From assembly GCF_000264765.2 (NCBI RefSeq), contig NZ_CP006664.1, positions 2,480,001 to 2,544,000 on the forward strand: 64,000 nt of DNA. The letters run 5' to 3'. Shown here in pieces: positions 55,810 through 64,000 of this stretch (position 1 is the first letter of the stretch; the number at the start of each line of letters is the position of its first letter). Origin of the DNA: Edwardsiella anguillarum ET080813. GTDB lineage: Bacteria; Pseudomonadota; Gammaproteobacteria; Enterobacterales; Enterobacteriaceae. The position numbers and the translations under genes are program-made. The notes below the pieces were generated by a model. The model saw nothing but the letters and a program-made list of their open reading frames with translations. It did no database searches and was not told the DNA's origin.

Positions 55810-56655
55810 CTATTGGCGCGCCAGGCGCCCGCAGGGCGGCTGAAACGGGACGTTGCTGCGCCAGGGGTTGATATCCAGCCCGCCGCGCCGGGTGTAGCGG
55901 GCGTACACGCTGAGCGCCTCTGGCTGGCAGAAACGCTGAATATCGTTGAAAATCCGCTCCACGCACTGTTCGTGGAACTCATTGTGGTGACGGAACGAGA
56001 CCAGGTAGCGCAGCAGCGCCTCGCGGCTGATGGCCGCGCCGCGGTAGCGGATCATCACGGAGCCCCAGTCGGGCTGATGGGTTATCAGGCAGTTGGACTT
56101 CAGCAGGTGGCTGACCAGCGTCTCGTCGACCTGGCGCGTCGGATCGGCGGCGTTTTCCAGCAGGGTGGCGTCGAAGCTGTAGCTGTCGATGCTGATGGGT
56201 TGGTCATCGATGCACTCGCCGGGGAGCGCGGCGATGGGCTGGCCTTCAACCTGCGACAGGCGCAGCAGGGTGACGCTGACACCGCCCTGGGCACAGTGGG
56301 CCAGATCGTGCTGTAGCGTGCGCTGCACCGTGTCCCAGTCGGCGAAACGGGTTTGATTAAAGCTGTTGAGATAGAGCTTAAAGCTCTTTGATTCGATCAG
56401 ATTGGCGCCGTAGGCATCCAGCGCGACCTCGGCCAGGGCGACCTGCGGCAGGCCGTTGGCGTTGAGCCAGGAGAGCTCATACAGGGTCCAGATATCGGCG
56501 CCGTGGAACGGCAGCGCGTCGGGGTAGAGCCCCAGCGGTTCGCGGTTCATGCTGCGCGGTACGGCCTGCAGCAGAGAGGCATCATACTGGTCGCGGTATT
56601 CGGTGGCCTTGCCCAGGGTCAGGGAGGTGAGCGCCGGGTTCTCTTGGTATGACAT
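55810..56655 (-). CDS. queF: NADPH-dependent preQ0 reductase QueF
   Basis: Reduces 7-cyano-7-deazaguanine (preQ0) to preQ1 in queuosine synthesis, 281 residues (E. coli 282). It is the long, YqcD-type enzyme. The active-site Cys189 is in [14 protein letters not shown] with Asp196, and the QueF motif [15 protein letters not shown] lies near 88-102. Divergent from syd. GluQ, which acts on queuosine-bearing tRNA-Asp, is also in this window but not linked. Confidence 0.97.
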   Translation of the reverse strand: MSYQENPALTSLTLGKATEYRDQYDASLLQAVPRSMNREPLGLYPDALPFHGADIWTLYELSWLNANGLPQVALAEVALDAYGANLIESKSFKLYLNSFNQTRFADWDTVQRTLQHDLAHCAQGGVSVTLLRLSQVEGQPIAALPGECIDDQPISIDSYSFDATLLENAADPTRQVDETLVSHLLKSNCLITHQPDWGSVMIRYRGAAISREALLRYLVSFRHHNEFHEQCVERIFNDIQRFCQPEALSVYARYTRRGGLDINPWRSNVPFQPPCGRLARQ

Positions 56656-56852
56656 ACGGTTAACCTGTGGTGAAAGCGGCTGTGCGCGGTGCGACAGCAG
56701 GGTACAATGGGAAACCGGCGCAGAGGCCGGTCATCGCTTGCCGCAGTTTACCACCGCTAGGCGGTATCCCGTAACTGTGGGCGCGCGTCTCTGCGCTGCG
56801 CCGATGCGATGGCGCGTGATGGGATACCGCCTCAAGAGACAGAGAGAAGATT

Positions 56853-57407
56853 ATGGAGCATCAGGTTTCCGCCGCCCTGCGCGAATTTACTCAGCGCTAT
56901 GTGGCGCAGTGGCAGCAGCAGCACGGTGACTGGCCGTCCAGCCATGCGCTGTACGGTATTCCGTCCCCCTGCGTGGTCTACAGTCGCGACGACTGCGTAT
57001 TCTGGCGTCCCGAGCCGGGGCGCGGGGAGGATCTGGAGGGGATTGGCCGGGCGCTGGATATCCGGCTGCATCCGGCGCTGGCGCCGTTTTTTACCACCCA
57101 GTACGCCGGCGATATGCGCGCGCGCTGGAATGAGATCGAGATGGATCTGGTGCAGGTCTGGAGCGAGGAGGACCTGCAGCGCCTGCAGGAGAACCAGATA
57201 GGCCATTTGGTCACCCAGCGTCGTCTGAAGCTGTCGCCGACCCTGTTTCTGGCCAGCACGGCGGATGAGCTGAGCATGGTGACGCTGTGTAACCTGAGCG
57301 GCAGCGTATTGCTTGAGCAGTTTGGTAGCCCGCAGCGGCGTGTGCTGACGCCGACGCTGGCCGAGTTCCTCGCGGCATTGCAGCCGCTGGCGCAGGAAGT
57401 AGGGTAA
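56853..57407 (+). CDS. syd: SecY-interacting protein Syd
   Basis: Peripheral inner-membrane protein that binds SecY and is thought to check its assembly, 184 residues (E. coli 181). Family text includes LYGIPSPCVVY, FFTTQYAGDMRARW and ENQIGHLVTQRRLKLSPTLF. The position between queF and csrB is conserved. Confidence 0.96.
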   Translation: MEHQVSAALREFTQRYVAQWQQQHGDWPSSHALYGIPSPCVVYSRDDCVFWRPEPGRGEDLEGIGRALDIRLHPALAPFFTTQYAGDMRARWNEIEMDLVQVWSEEDLQRLQENQIGHLVTQRRLKLSPTLFLASTADELSMVTLCNLSGSVLLEQFGSPQRRVLTPTLAEFLAALQPLAQEVG

Positions 57408-57420
57408 CGGCGGGTCGGCG

Positions 57421-57457
57421 TGTGAGAGATCTCTTACACGCACTGTAAGAGATCTCG
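57421..57457. promoter_or_regulatory. UvrY (BarA/UvrY) binding palindromes upstream of csrB
   Basis: TGTGAGAGATCTCTTACA is an 18-base palindrome of the UvrY/GacA type, and TGTAAGAGATCTCG begins six bases after it as a second, partial copy. The first box is centred about 175 bases before the csrB start, similar to the far-upstream UvrY site in E. coli. A looser ATATGTAAGACA lies near 57544. Confidence 0.8.
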
Positions 57458-57602
57458 TTTTATTATCTGATTATTTTGCGAAGCGCCGTCGTAAATTCGA
57501 TAGTTATCATGATATTAAAATTCAAAGATTACGTAAGTATCACATATGTAAGACAATATCCCCATTGCTAAACCTACGAAAATCGGCGAAAGTAATTACA
57601 TC

Positions 57603-57951
57603 GAAAGGGACGTCGCCGGAGTAAGGACACATCAGGATGATGTTGTCTCAGGATGAGGCGAGGACCCGCCCAGGACGGGCGAAAGGATGTACCGCAGGAC
57701 GTCGGTCAGGATATTTCAGGATGAAATAAGGGACACCTCCAGGAAGGAGACTGAGAGCCGGTTTGGATGGCCGGTGTGTCAGGATGACTGAGGGATATCG
57801 CCCGGATGGCGAACAGGACGCAGGCAATGGAGTGTCCGGAAAAGGAAATCCGCAGGGAAAAGTTTTCACGGATGAGCAGGGAGCACGTTGTGTAGCGGGA
57901 CTGCTATAAAACGAATCAGGGGGTGCTGCATGGCAGCACCCCCTCTTTTTT
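57603..57951 (+). ncRNA. csrB: CsrB small RNA
   Basis: Regulatory RNA that sequesters the translational repressor CsrA. About 349 bases (E. coli 369). It carries more than 20 GGA triplets, many in the CAGGATG, AGGGA or CAGGAC contexts typical of CsrA sites, mostly in hairpin loops. The stretch ACATCAGGATGATG matches the E. coli RNA near its start, and TGAGCAGGGAGCA near its end. It lies between syd and yqcC as in E. coli. The 5' end is approximate (57600-57605); no strong -35 was found. Confidence 0.93.
57918..57951 (+). terminator. csrB terminator
   Basis: A perfect 12-base stem (AGGGGGTGCTGC and complement) with a three-base loop is followed by C and then six T, forming the 3' end of CsrB. 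Confidence 0.92.
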
Positions 57952-58041
57952 GCGTCCGCTTTTCCCCCCACCCGGTTTGGGCGCGGCGCCGTCGGTGGTA
58001 TGCTGGCGCGATTTTCCCACCAGACCGCAAGAGAGTCCGTC

Positions 58042-58371
58042 ATGAGTGATTACGCCATCGTACACGGCCATTTACAGCAGATCGAAGCCCAGATGCGCGC
58101 GCTGTCCCTGTGGCAGGCGCAGGCGCCCGCCGCCGATGCCCTGGCCAGCCAGGAGCCGTTCTGCGTCGATACCCTGGAGGCGGCCGAATGGCTGCAGTGG
58201 GTCTTTTTACCGCGCATGCACGCCCTGCTGCTCTGCAGAGCGCCCCTGCCGCAGCGGATGGCGATCGCCCCCTATATTGAGATGGCCTACCCGCAGGAGC
58301 TGGCGCGAGTGGCTCCGCTGCTGGCGGCGCTGCAGCGCCTGGATCGGCATCTCGGCGGCGATCCGCGTTAG
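58042..58371 (+). CDS. yqcC: YqcC family protein
   Basis: Small cytoplasmic protein of unknown function, 109 residues, as E. coli YqcC. Conserved text is FCVDTLEAAEWLQWVFLPRMHALL. It precedes truC by 90 bases and probably forms a yqcC-truC-yqcA transcript. The start is the ATG that matches E. coli; upstream sequence belongs to the csrB terminator region. Confidence 0.92.
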   Translation: MSDYAIVHGHLQQIEAQMRALSLWQAQAPAADALASQEPFCVDTLEAAEWLQWVFLPRMHALLLCRAPLPQRMAIAPYIEMAYPQELARVAPLLAALQRLDRHLGGDPR

Positions 58372-58461
58372 TCGGGGGATCCGCCGCGCAGCGCGCCAGA
58401 TTGCGCCACCGGCAGGTTATGCTGTAAGGTGCCGCGTTTTTTCTTTTTGTCGGGTATCGGG

Positions 58462-59259
58462 ATGGAAATTATTTATCAGGATGATCATCTGGTGGCAATC
58501 AACAAGCCTGCCGGGTGGTTGGTTCACCGTAGCTGGCTGGATCGCAAAGAGAAGGTGGTGGTGATGCAGACGGTGCGCGATATGCTCGGGCGCCATGTCT
58601 ATACCGTTCATCGCCTGGATCGGCCGACCTCCGGGGTGCTGCTGTTGGGGTTGTCGAGCGAGGTGGCGCGTGCGCTGGCCCAGCAGTTCGAACAGCATCA
58701 GATCCATAAAGTCTATCATGCGGTGGTTCGCGGCTATCTGCAAGGGGAGGCGCTGCTCGACTACCCGCTGACGCCGGAGCTGGATAAAATCGCCGATCGT
58801 TTCCGTTCCCCCGATCGCGCTCCGCAGCCGGCGCAGACCCACTACCGGGGGCTGGCGACGGCGGAGGTGCCGCTGGCCATTGGCCGTTATCCGACGTCAC
58901 GCTTTAGCCTGGTCGAACTGATGCCGCAGACCGGCCGCAAGCATCAGCTGCGCCGCCACATGGCGCACCTGCGCCATCCGATCATCGGCGATACCGCGCA
59001 CGGCGATCTGCGTCAGAATCGCGGCGTCGCCGCCCACTTTGGCACGCCCGGTTTAATGCTGCACGCCAGCGAACTGCGCCTGACGCATCCGGTGACCGGA
59101 GAGGCGCTGTGCCTGCGGGCCGGCCTGGATCTACGCTGGCAGGCGCTGATGGACGGACTGGGCTGGCAAGCCTATCTCCCTGAACTTGATCGGGTTGAGT
59201 TTACGCCCGATTGCCCTCAGGATAGAGCAGATGAGACAGAGACGGGCCAAGAGGCCTGA
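58462..59259 (+). CDS. truC: tRNA pseudouridine65 synthase TruC
   Basis: Forms pseudouridine at position 65 of tRNA. 265 residues (E. coli 260). The catalytic Asp53 is in HRLDRPTSGVLL, and NKPAGWLVHRS near residue 14 is typical of the RluA group. The product ends with an acidic tail rich in Asp and Glu. It is followed after 15 bases by yqcA. Confidence 0.96.
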   Translation: MEIIYQDDHLVAINKPAGWLVHRSWLDRKEKVVVMQTVRDMLGRHVYTVHRLDRPTSGVLLLGLSSEVARALAQQFEQHQIHKVYHAVVRGYLQGEALLDYPLTPELDKIADRFRSPDRAPQPAQTHYRGLATAEVPLAIGRYPTSRFSLVELMPQTGRKHQLRRHMAHLRHPIIGDTAHGDLRQNRGVAAHFGTPGLMLHASELRLTHPVTGEALCLRAGLDLRWQALMDGLGWQAYLPELDRVEFTPDCPQDRADETETGQEA

Positions 59260-59274
59260 CAGAAGGAGTGGGCA

Positions 59275-59727
59275 ATGGCGCAAGTGGGCATTTTTGTGGG
59301 AACCGTATACGGTAACGCGCTGATGGTGGCGGAAGAGGCGCAGGCCATTCTGCAGCAGCAGGGACACCAGGTGATGCTGTTTGAGGAGGGGACGCTGGCC
59401 GACTGGCAGCGCTATGCCCAGCAGCATGTACTGGTGGTGACCTCGACCACCGGGCAAGGCGACCTGCCGGACACGCTGGCGCCGCTGTTTGCGGCGCTGC
59501 GCGATGGGGTGGGGCAGCAGGCGGCGCTGCGCTATGGGCTGATCGCGCTGGGCGACAGCGGCTTTGCCCACTTCTGCGGCGCCGGACATCAGTTTGATGC
59601 GCTGCTGCAGGCGCAGGGGGCGACCCGCCTGGGTGAGCTGCTCGAGGTAGATGCCCAGCAGGCGCCGGAGCCGGAAACGGTCACCTCACCGTGGGTCAGC
59701 GCCTGGGCGCTGCGCTTGGGCGAGTAG
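59275..59727 (+). CDS. yqcA: Flavodoxin YqcA
   Basis: Short-chain flavodoxin, probably FMN-binding, of the MioC type, 150 residues (E. coli 149). FMN-loop motifs are GTVYGNAL near residue 8, TSTTGQGDLPDT near 58 and the ALGDSGFAHFCGAG loop near 93. Electron partner unknown. AAGGAG lies before the ATG. This is the last gene of the minute-63/64 block in this order. Confidence 0.95.
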   Translation: MAQVGIFVGTVYGNALMVAEEAQAILQQQGHQVMLFEEGTLADWQRYAQQHVLVVTSTTGQGDLPDTLAPLFAALRDGVGQQAALRYGLIALGDSGFAHFCGAGHQFDALLQAQGATRLGELLEVDAQQAPEPETVTSPWVSAWALRLGE

Positions 59728-59754
59728 GCGCGGTATGGCGTCGCCGTCGCGGCG

Positions 59755-60141
59755 CTATTTGCCGGTGAGCTTCTCCAGGTCGGCCTCGATCTCGGCGATC
59801 TTATTGGCGACCACGCTCTCCAGATGGCGCAGATCGTCCAGGATTTTGCGCTTCAGATCCTCCTCTTGACGATCGCGCAGGCACAGGCGATCCAGCTCCT
59901 CGATGACATAGCGCAGGTTGGGGCTGATCTCGCTGATCTCCCGCACCCCCTGGCTGTCGTTGTCGCTCAGAATGGTTTTACGCTGGCGTGGGTATTTGAA
60001 CTTCACGCTCTTGGCAAAGAATTCGCCCTTATCCTTACGAAAGTAAATCTTCAGAATGTCGTTGTTGGCCTCCTGACGCAGGCTATAGCGATCGATCTCT
60101 TCCGGTTGGGTGATCCCCAGGCTTTTCAGGTTGTCATACAT
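59755..60141 (-). CDS. yaeH: DUF3461 protein YaeH
   Basis: Conserved cytoplasmic protein of unknown function, 128 residues, same as E. coli. Text: [21 protein letters not shown] at the start and a helical C-terminus ([25 protein letters not shown]). The ATG matches the family; an in-frame ATG five codons upstream is unlikely. In E. coli it lies before dapD in the minute-4 block. Converges on yqcA. Confidence 0.94.
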   Translation of the reverse strand: MYDNLKSLGITQPEEIDRYSLRQEANNDILKIYFRKDKGEFFAKSVKFKYPRQRKTILSDNDSQGVREISEISPNLRYVIEELDRLCLRDRQEEDLKRKILDDLRHLESVVANKIAEIEADLEKLTGK

Positions 60142-60496
60142 AGCGGCACCTTTCATGCGTTAACGCGTCGGCTCCGTCAGAGCGTGCTTCTGGCGGAATG
60201 AATACAGCCGTGGTTTTTATGGGTCATTTTTTGACAAATGACAAAGAGCGTAAGGGCGGTGAAAGTATACATGCGGTGAGCCATTTTGCCTGTGATACCT
60301 GAGGAATTATTGCACTCTTTGTCGGCGCTGGGGCGAGCGGTGGCTTGGTGTCCAGGCACAGGCTCCAGCGCAGTTAGCTGCGGGGGCTGTGAGCACTGGC
60401 TCTGTGGCGAGATTGAGCACCGCCCCTGCGGTAATGGGGCTGGAGCGGAGGTTCGCGGCCGCCCGGCGTCAGGCCGAGCGGCTGGGCGAGAGGGGA
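60142..60496. other. Gap between yaeH and dapD
   Basis: A 355-base gap with no supported gene. On the minus strand, TTGTCA and CATAAA are 17 bases apart near 60210-60240 and could form the yaeH promoter. The part nearest dapD is GC-rich, with no hairpin plus T tract recognised. Frames across it are short or antisense to dapD. Confidence 0.45.
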
Positions 60497-61321
60497 TCAG
60501 TCGATGGTGCGCAGCAGCTCGTTGATGCCGACCTTACCGAGCGTCTTGGCATCTACCTTCTTGACGATAACCGCACAGTACAGGCTGTAGTCGCCGCGTT
60601 TGGAGGGCAGGTTGCCGGAGACGACCACGGAGCCGGCCGGTACGCGACCGTAGTGAACCTCGCCGGTTTCACGGTCATAGATCTTGGTGCTCTGTCCGAT
60701 GAAGACCCCCATCGAGATAACCGAGCCCTCTTCCACGATGACCCCTTCGACCACTTCAGAGCGGGCGCCGATGAAGCAGTTATCTTCGATGATGGTCGGG
60801 TTGGCCTGCAGCGGCTCCAGTACGCCGCCGATGCCGACGCCGCCGGAGAGGTGAACGTTTTTACCGATCTGGGCGCAGGAGCCGACGGTGGCCCAGGTAT
60901 CGACCATGGTGCCTTCGTCAACGTAGGCGCCAATGTTGACGTAGGAGGGCATCAGTACGGTATTGCGGGCGATGAAGGCCCCCTGGCGAACGGAGGCCGG
61001 CGGTACGACGCGGAACCCCTCGCGCTGGAAGCGGGCTTCATCATAGTCGGCGAACTTCATTGGCACTTTGTCGTAAAAACGGGTTTCCGCGCCTTCCATC
61101 AGGCGGTTGTCGTTGATGCGGAAAGAGAGCAGCACCGCCTTCTTCAGCCACTGGTGGGTAACCCATTCGCCGTTTATTTTTTCCGCAACGCGCAGGGCGC
61201 CGCTGTCGAGCAGGGCGATGACCTGGCTGACCGCCTCACGGGTGATGCCGTCGGCGTTGGTCGGCGTGATCTCGGCGCGGCGCTCAAAGGCGTTTTCGAT
61301 AACTGTCTGTAACTGCTGCAT
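60497..61321 (-). CDS. dapD: Tetrahydrodipicolinate N-succinyltransferase DapD
   Basis: Succinylates tetrahydrodipicolinate in the lysine/diaminopimelate pathway, a trimeric left-handed beta-helix enzyme. 274 residues, the same as E. coli. Hexapeptide repeats lie in the middle and second half (for example [20 protein letters not shown] and [11 protein letters not shown]). It lies 74 bases after glnD on the same strand, in the E. coli order. Confidence 0.98.
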   Translation of the reverse strand: MQQLQTVIENAFERRAEITPTNADGITREAVSQVIALLDSGALRVAEKINGEWVTHQWLKKAVLLSFRINDNRLMEGAETRFYDKVPMKFADYDEARFQREGFRVVPPASVRQGAFIARNTVLMPSYVNIGAYVDEGTMVDTWATVGSCAQIGKNVHLSGGVGIGGVLEPLQANPTIIEDNCFIGARSEVVEGVIVEEGSVISMGVFIGQSTKIYDRETGEVHYGRVPAGSVVVSGNLPSKRGDYSLYCAVIVKKVDAKTLGKVGINELLRTID

Positions 61322-61395
61322 CCTGTCTATATTCCCCTCGTAATATCAACCGTTCCGCCGGGCGCCGGATCGGCGCGGCGGGTGCGTAAAAAAAT

Positions 61396-64000
61396 CTACC
61401 CTTTATCGGCGCTAAGCAGGGTTTCTGTCAACCGTTGCGCCAGCTCCCGCTGCATTTCAGGCGTTAATGCGCGCCGTTCGCCGTCGGCCAGAATAAACAG
61501 ATCTTCGACCCGCTCGCCAATGGTGGTAATGCGGGCGCCGTGCAGCGAGAGCCCCATTTCGGCAAAGATCTCGCCGATGTGTGCCAGCAGTCCCGGACGA
61601 TCGAGCGCGACGAGCTCCATGTAGCTACGCCGGGCGTTATGGGCCGGCAGAAAGCTGACCTCCGTCGGAACGCTGAAGTGGCGTAGACGCGCCGGCGCGC
61701 GGCGCGCGCGCGGAGGGTGATAGTGCGGCTGCGTCAGCGCGTGCTCCAGCGCCAGGCGGATGGCGTCGTGGCGATCGGGCGCCAGCGGGCTGCCGTCGGG
61801 CTCCAGCACCACGAAGGTGTCCATGGCATAGTTATCGCGATTGGTGAAGATCTGTGCGTCGTGTACGCTGAGATTGCGTCGATCCAACTCACCGGCGACG
61901 GCGGCAAACAGGTAAGGCCGATCGGGGCTGTAGATGAAAATTTCGGTACCGCCGCGCGTGGCATGCTGACTGACCAGCACCAGGGGGCCGTCGCCGCGGT
62001 GGCACAGCAGGTGGCGGGCGTGCCACGCCAGCTGGCTGGGCGTATGGCGCAGGAAGTAGTCTGCGCGGCAGCGGCCCCACAGCTGCATCAGTTCCGGTTC
62101 GTCGATGTTGTCCATCCGCAGCAGCGCCAGCGCCTGCAGCCGGTGATGGCGTACCCGTTCGCGCATGTCCGGGCTGCTGTGCATACCGCGGCGCAGCTGT
62201 TTTTCGCTGGCGAAGAACAGCTCGCGCAGCAGGCTCTGCTTCCAGCTGTTCCACAGGTTTTCGTTGGTCGCGCAGATGTCGGCGACCGTCAGGCAGATCA
62301 GATAGCGCAGCCGGGTTTCGCTGTGCACCTCCGCACAGAAGTGGCGAATGACCTCGGGATCCTGAATATCGCGGCGCTGAGCGGTGACCGACATCAGCAG
62401 ATGGCAGCGCACCAGCCAGGCCACCAGCTGGGTTTCGCGCGTGTTAAGGCCGTGCAAACGGGCAAACTCCAGCACGTCGTCGGCGCCGAGCAGGGAGTGG
62501 TCGCCGCCGCGTCCTTTGGCGATATCGTGGAACAGGGCGGCGAGCAGCAGCAGCTCCGGCTGCGGCAGGCGCGGGTAGAGCTCGACGCACAGCGGGTGGC
62601 GCCCATGGTTATCCCGATCGGCAAAGCTCTCCAGCTTGAGCAGCACCCGCATGGTGTGCTCGTCCACGGTGTAGGCGTGGAACAGGTCAAACTGCATCTG
62701 GCCGACGATCTTTCCCCACTGCGGCATATAGGCCCACAGGACGCTGTGATGGTGCATGGGCAGCAGCGCGCGTCGCACCGCGCCGGGGTGGCGCAGGATC
62801 GCCATGAACAGGCTGCGCGCCTCGGGTAGGGCGCACAGGGGCTGTTTCAGATGGCGGCGCGCGTAGCGCAGCTGACGCAGCGTGGTGGAGTAGATGCCCT
62901 CGATCTCCGGATTGCGCGCCATGGCGTAGAACAGGCGCAGAATAATCACCGGATCGTGGCTGAAGGTGTCCGGATCGCGCAGATCGATCAGGGGGCCGCG
63001 CAGCTGGAAGTAGTCATCGAGAATGCGCGGTTTTTCCCGGGTGTCCAGTGCGAGGATCGCCTCATCGAACAGCTGTAACAGCATCTGGTTCAGCTCACGC
63101 ACCCGCCGGGTCATGCGGTAAAACTCTTTCATCATCTTTTCGATGGGCGCGTTGCCTTCGCCCTGATAGCCCAGCAGGCGGGCGACGCTGAGCTGACGAT
63201 CGAACAGCAGGCGGTTGTCGTAGCGGTTGACCACCAGATGCAGGGCGAAGCGGATGCGCCACAGGAAGCTGCGGCATTCGTTCAGCTCGTCGGCCTCGGC
63301 CTCTGTCAGGTAGCCGAAGCCGACCATCTCATCGAGGGAGGTGGCGCCAAAGTGACGATGGGCGACCCACAGCAGGGTGTGAATATCGCGCAGGCCGCCG
63401 GGGCTGGCCTTGATATCCGGCTCCAGATTATAGCTGGTGCCGTGATAGCGCCGGTGGCGCTCGCGCTGTTCGTTCACCTTGGCGTGGTAAAAGCGCGGCG
63501 AGGGCCAGAAGTCATCGCTGAATAGCTGTTTTTGTAACTGGAGAAACAGCGCGACGTCGCCGCTCAGCAGACGGGATTCGATCAGGTTGGTGGCGACGGT
63601 CAGATCGGCCAGCCCCTCGCTCAGGCACTGCGCCAGGGTACGAACGCTGTGGCCAACCTCCAGGCGCAGGTCCCACAGCAGGGTTATCAGCGCGCCAATC
63701 TGCGCCTCCTGCGCCTGCGCCAGCGGCTCGGCGCTGAGCAGCAGCAGGTCGATGTCCGATAGCGGGTGCAGCTCAGCGCGGCCATAGCCGCCGACGGCGA
63801 TCAGCGCCAGGCCGGGCTGGCTGTCGAAGCCGTAGCTGCGCCACAGGCGCACCAGCAGACGGTCGAGATAGTGGGTTCGGGCGGCAACCAGCGACTCGGC
63901 GCTCTCGCCGCGGCGAAAGGCGCCGTCCAGCCAGCGGCGCAGCTGCTCCATGTGGGGCTTCAGCCCGGCGCAGGTCAGCGCGTCGGCGGGGAGGGTGTCC
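61396..64000 (-). CDS. glnD: Uridylyltransferase/uridylyl-removing enzyme GlnD, 5' end cut off
   Basis: Bifunctional sensor of nitrogen status that uridylylates and deuridylylates PII proteins (E. coli 890 residues; here about 868 are in the window). The nucleotidyltransferase motif [17 protein letters not shown] is followed by an HD domain ([14 protein letters not shown]) and two C-terminal ACT domains (for example [20 protein letters not shown] and [21 protein letters not shown]). The frame is open to the window edge and the residues before the ATG at 63951 ([13 protein letters not shown]) still match E. coli, so that ATG is internal. Confidence 0.97.
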   Translation of the reverse strand, partial: DTLPADALTCAGLKPHMEQLRRWLDGAFRRGESAESLVAARTHYLDRLLVRLWRSYGFDSQPGLALIAVGGYGRAELHPLSDIDLLLLSAEPLAQAQEAQIGALITLLWDLRLEVGHSVRTLAQCLSEGLADLTVATNLIESRLLSGDVALFLQLQKQLFSDDFWPSPRFYHAKVNEQRERHRRYHGTSYNLEPDIKASPGGLRDIHTLLWVAHRHFGATSLDEMVGFGYLTEAEADELNECRSFLWRIRFALHLVVNRYDNRLLFDRQLSVARLLGYQGEGNAPIEKMMKEFYRMTRRVRELNQMLLQLFDEAILALDTREKPRILDDYFQLRGPLIDLRDPDTFSHDPVIILRLFYAMARNPEIEGIYSTTLRQLRYARRHLKQPLCALPEARSLFMAILRHPGAVRRALLPMHHHSVLWAYMPQWGKIVGQMQFDLFHAYTVDEHTMRVLLKLESFADRDNHGRHPLCVELYPRLPQPELLLLAALFHDIAKGRGGDHSLLGADDVLEFARLHGLNTRETQLVAWLVRCHLLMSVTAQRRDIQDPEVIRHFCAEVHSETRLRYLICLTVADICATNENLWNSWKQSLLRELFFASEKQLRRGMHSSPDMRERVRHHRLQALALLRMDNIDEPELMQLWGRCRADYFLRHTPSQLAWHARHLLCHRGDGPLVLVSQHATRGGTEIFIYSPDRPYLFAAVAGELDRRNLSVHDAQIFTNRDNYAMDTFVVLEPDGSPLAPDRHDAIRLALEHALTQPHYHPPRARRAPARLRHFSVPTEVSFLPAHNARRSYMELVALDRPGLLAHIGEIFAEMGLSLHGARITTIGERVEDLFILADGERRALTPEMQRELAQRLTETLLSADKG

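Noticed and set aside
57648..58043. Minus-strand 131-codon open frame
   Set aside because: It is antisense to CsrB, whose GGA-rich body gives a spurious open frame.
60389..61312. Plus-strand open frame (307 codons) antisense to dapD
   Set aside because: DapD is exactly the family length on the minus strand; the antisense frame has no motif.
63949..63951. ATG as the start of glnD
   Set aside because: The residues encoded before it still align with E. coli GlnD and the family is about 40 residues longer; the true start lies outside the window.

Overview
The window is a GC-rich enterobacterial chromosome segment made almost entirely of conserved core genes. The family assignment is firm: gene order, protein lengths, and the placement of GcvB beside gcvA, CsrB between syd and yqcC, and the initiator-tRNA array between amiC and mltA all follow the E. 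coli pattern. The high GC content and the mosaic order suggest an Edwardsiella-like organism, but that is inference and no marker gene here settles it. No phage, insertion sequence, CRISPR array, toxin-antitoxin or defence system was seen.

Layout. Bases 1-1546 hold the yadGH ABC exporter (yadG is cut by the window edge). Bases 1746-6841 hold an N-acetylgalactosamine-type PTS (a YadI/AgaF-like EIIA, AgaR, AgaS, AgaV, AgaW, AgaE) in the slot where E. coli keeps only the orphan EIIA gene yadI. A YadE-type polysaccharide deacetylase and a GT39-like membrane glycosyltransferase follow. Bases 10.2-17.6 kb carry minus-strand housekeeping genes: panD, panC, panB, folK, pcnB, gluQ, dksA, sfsA, thpR. 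Then hrpB and mrcB (PBP1B) run on the plus strand. Bases 22.8-27.4 kb are more variable: a general porin behind a long AT-rich intergenic region, a DUF2076 protein, an Iap-type aminopeptidase and ygbE. From 27.7 to 59.7 kb the order is that of E. coli minutes 63-64: lgt-thyA, the minor-pilin genes ppdA-ppdB-ygdB-ppdC, recC-ptrA-recB-recD, argA, amiC, three initiator tRNA genes, mltA, tcdA, csdE-csdA, gcvB/gcvA, ygdD-rlmM, xni, ppnN, queF, syd, csrB, yqcC-truC-yqcA. At 59.75 kb the order returns to the E. coli minute-4 block (yaeH, dapD, glnD; glnD runs off the end).

How the genes work together. The aga-type genes would import and phosphorylate an N-acetylated amino sugar and isomerise/deaminate it, probably under AgaR and CRP control. 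panBCD make pantothenate. recC-ptrA-recB-recD encode RecBCD plus pitrilysin. csdA-csdE-tcdA supply sulfur transfer and the tRNA ct6A modification. Two global regulatory RNAs (GcvB and CsrB) and DksA make this a regulation-rich stretch.

Points most worth a second look: an apparent AUU start codon in pcnB; a general porin whose two acidic constriction-loop residues are both neutral; an Iap-type peptidase with Gln in place of the catalytic Glu; the complete aga-type PTS where E. coli keeps an orphan gene; and the absence of cysDNC between iap and ygbE. I found no convincing wholly new multi-gene system.
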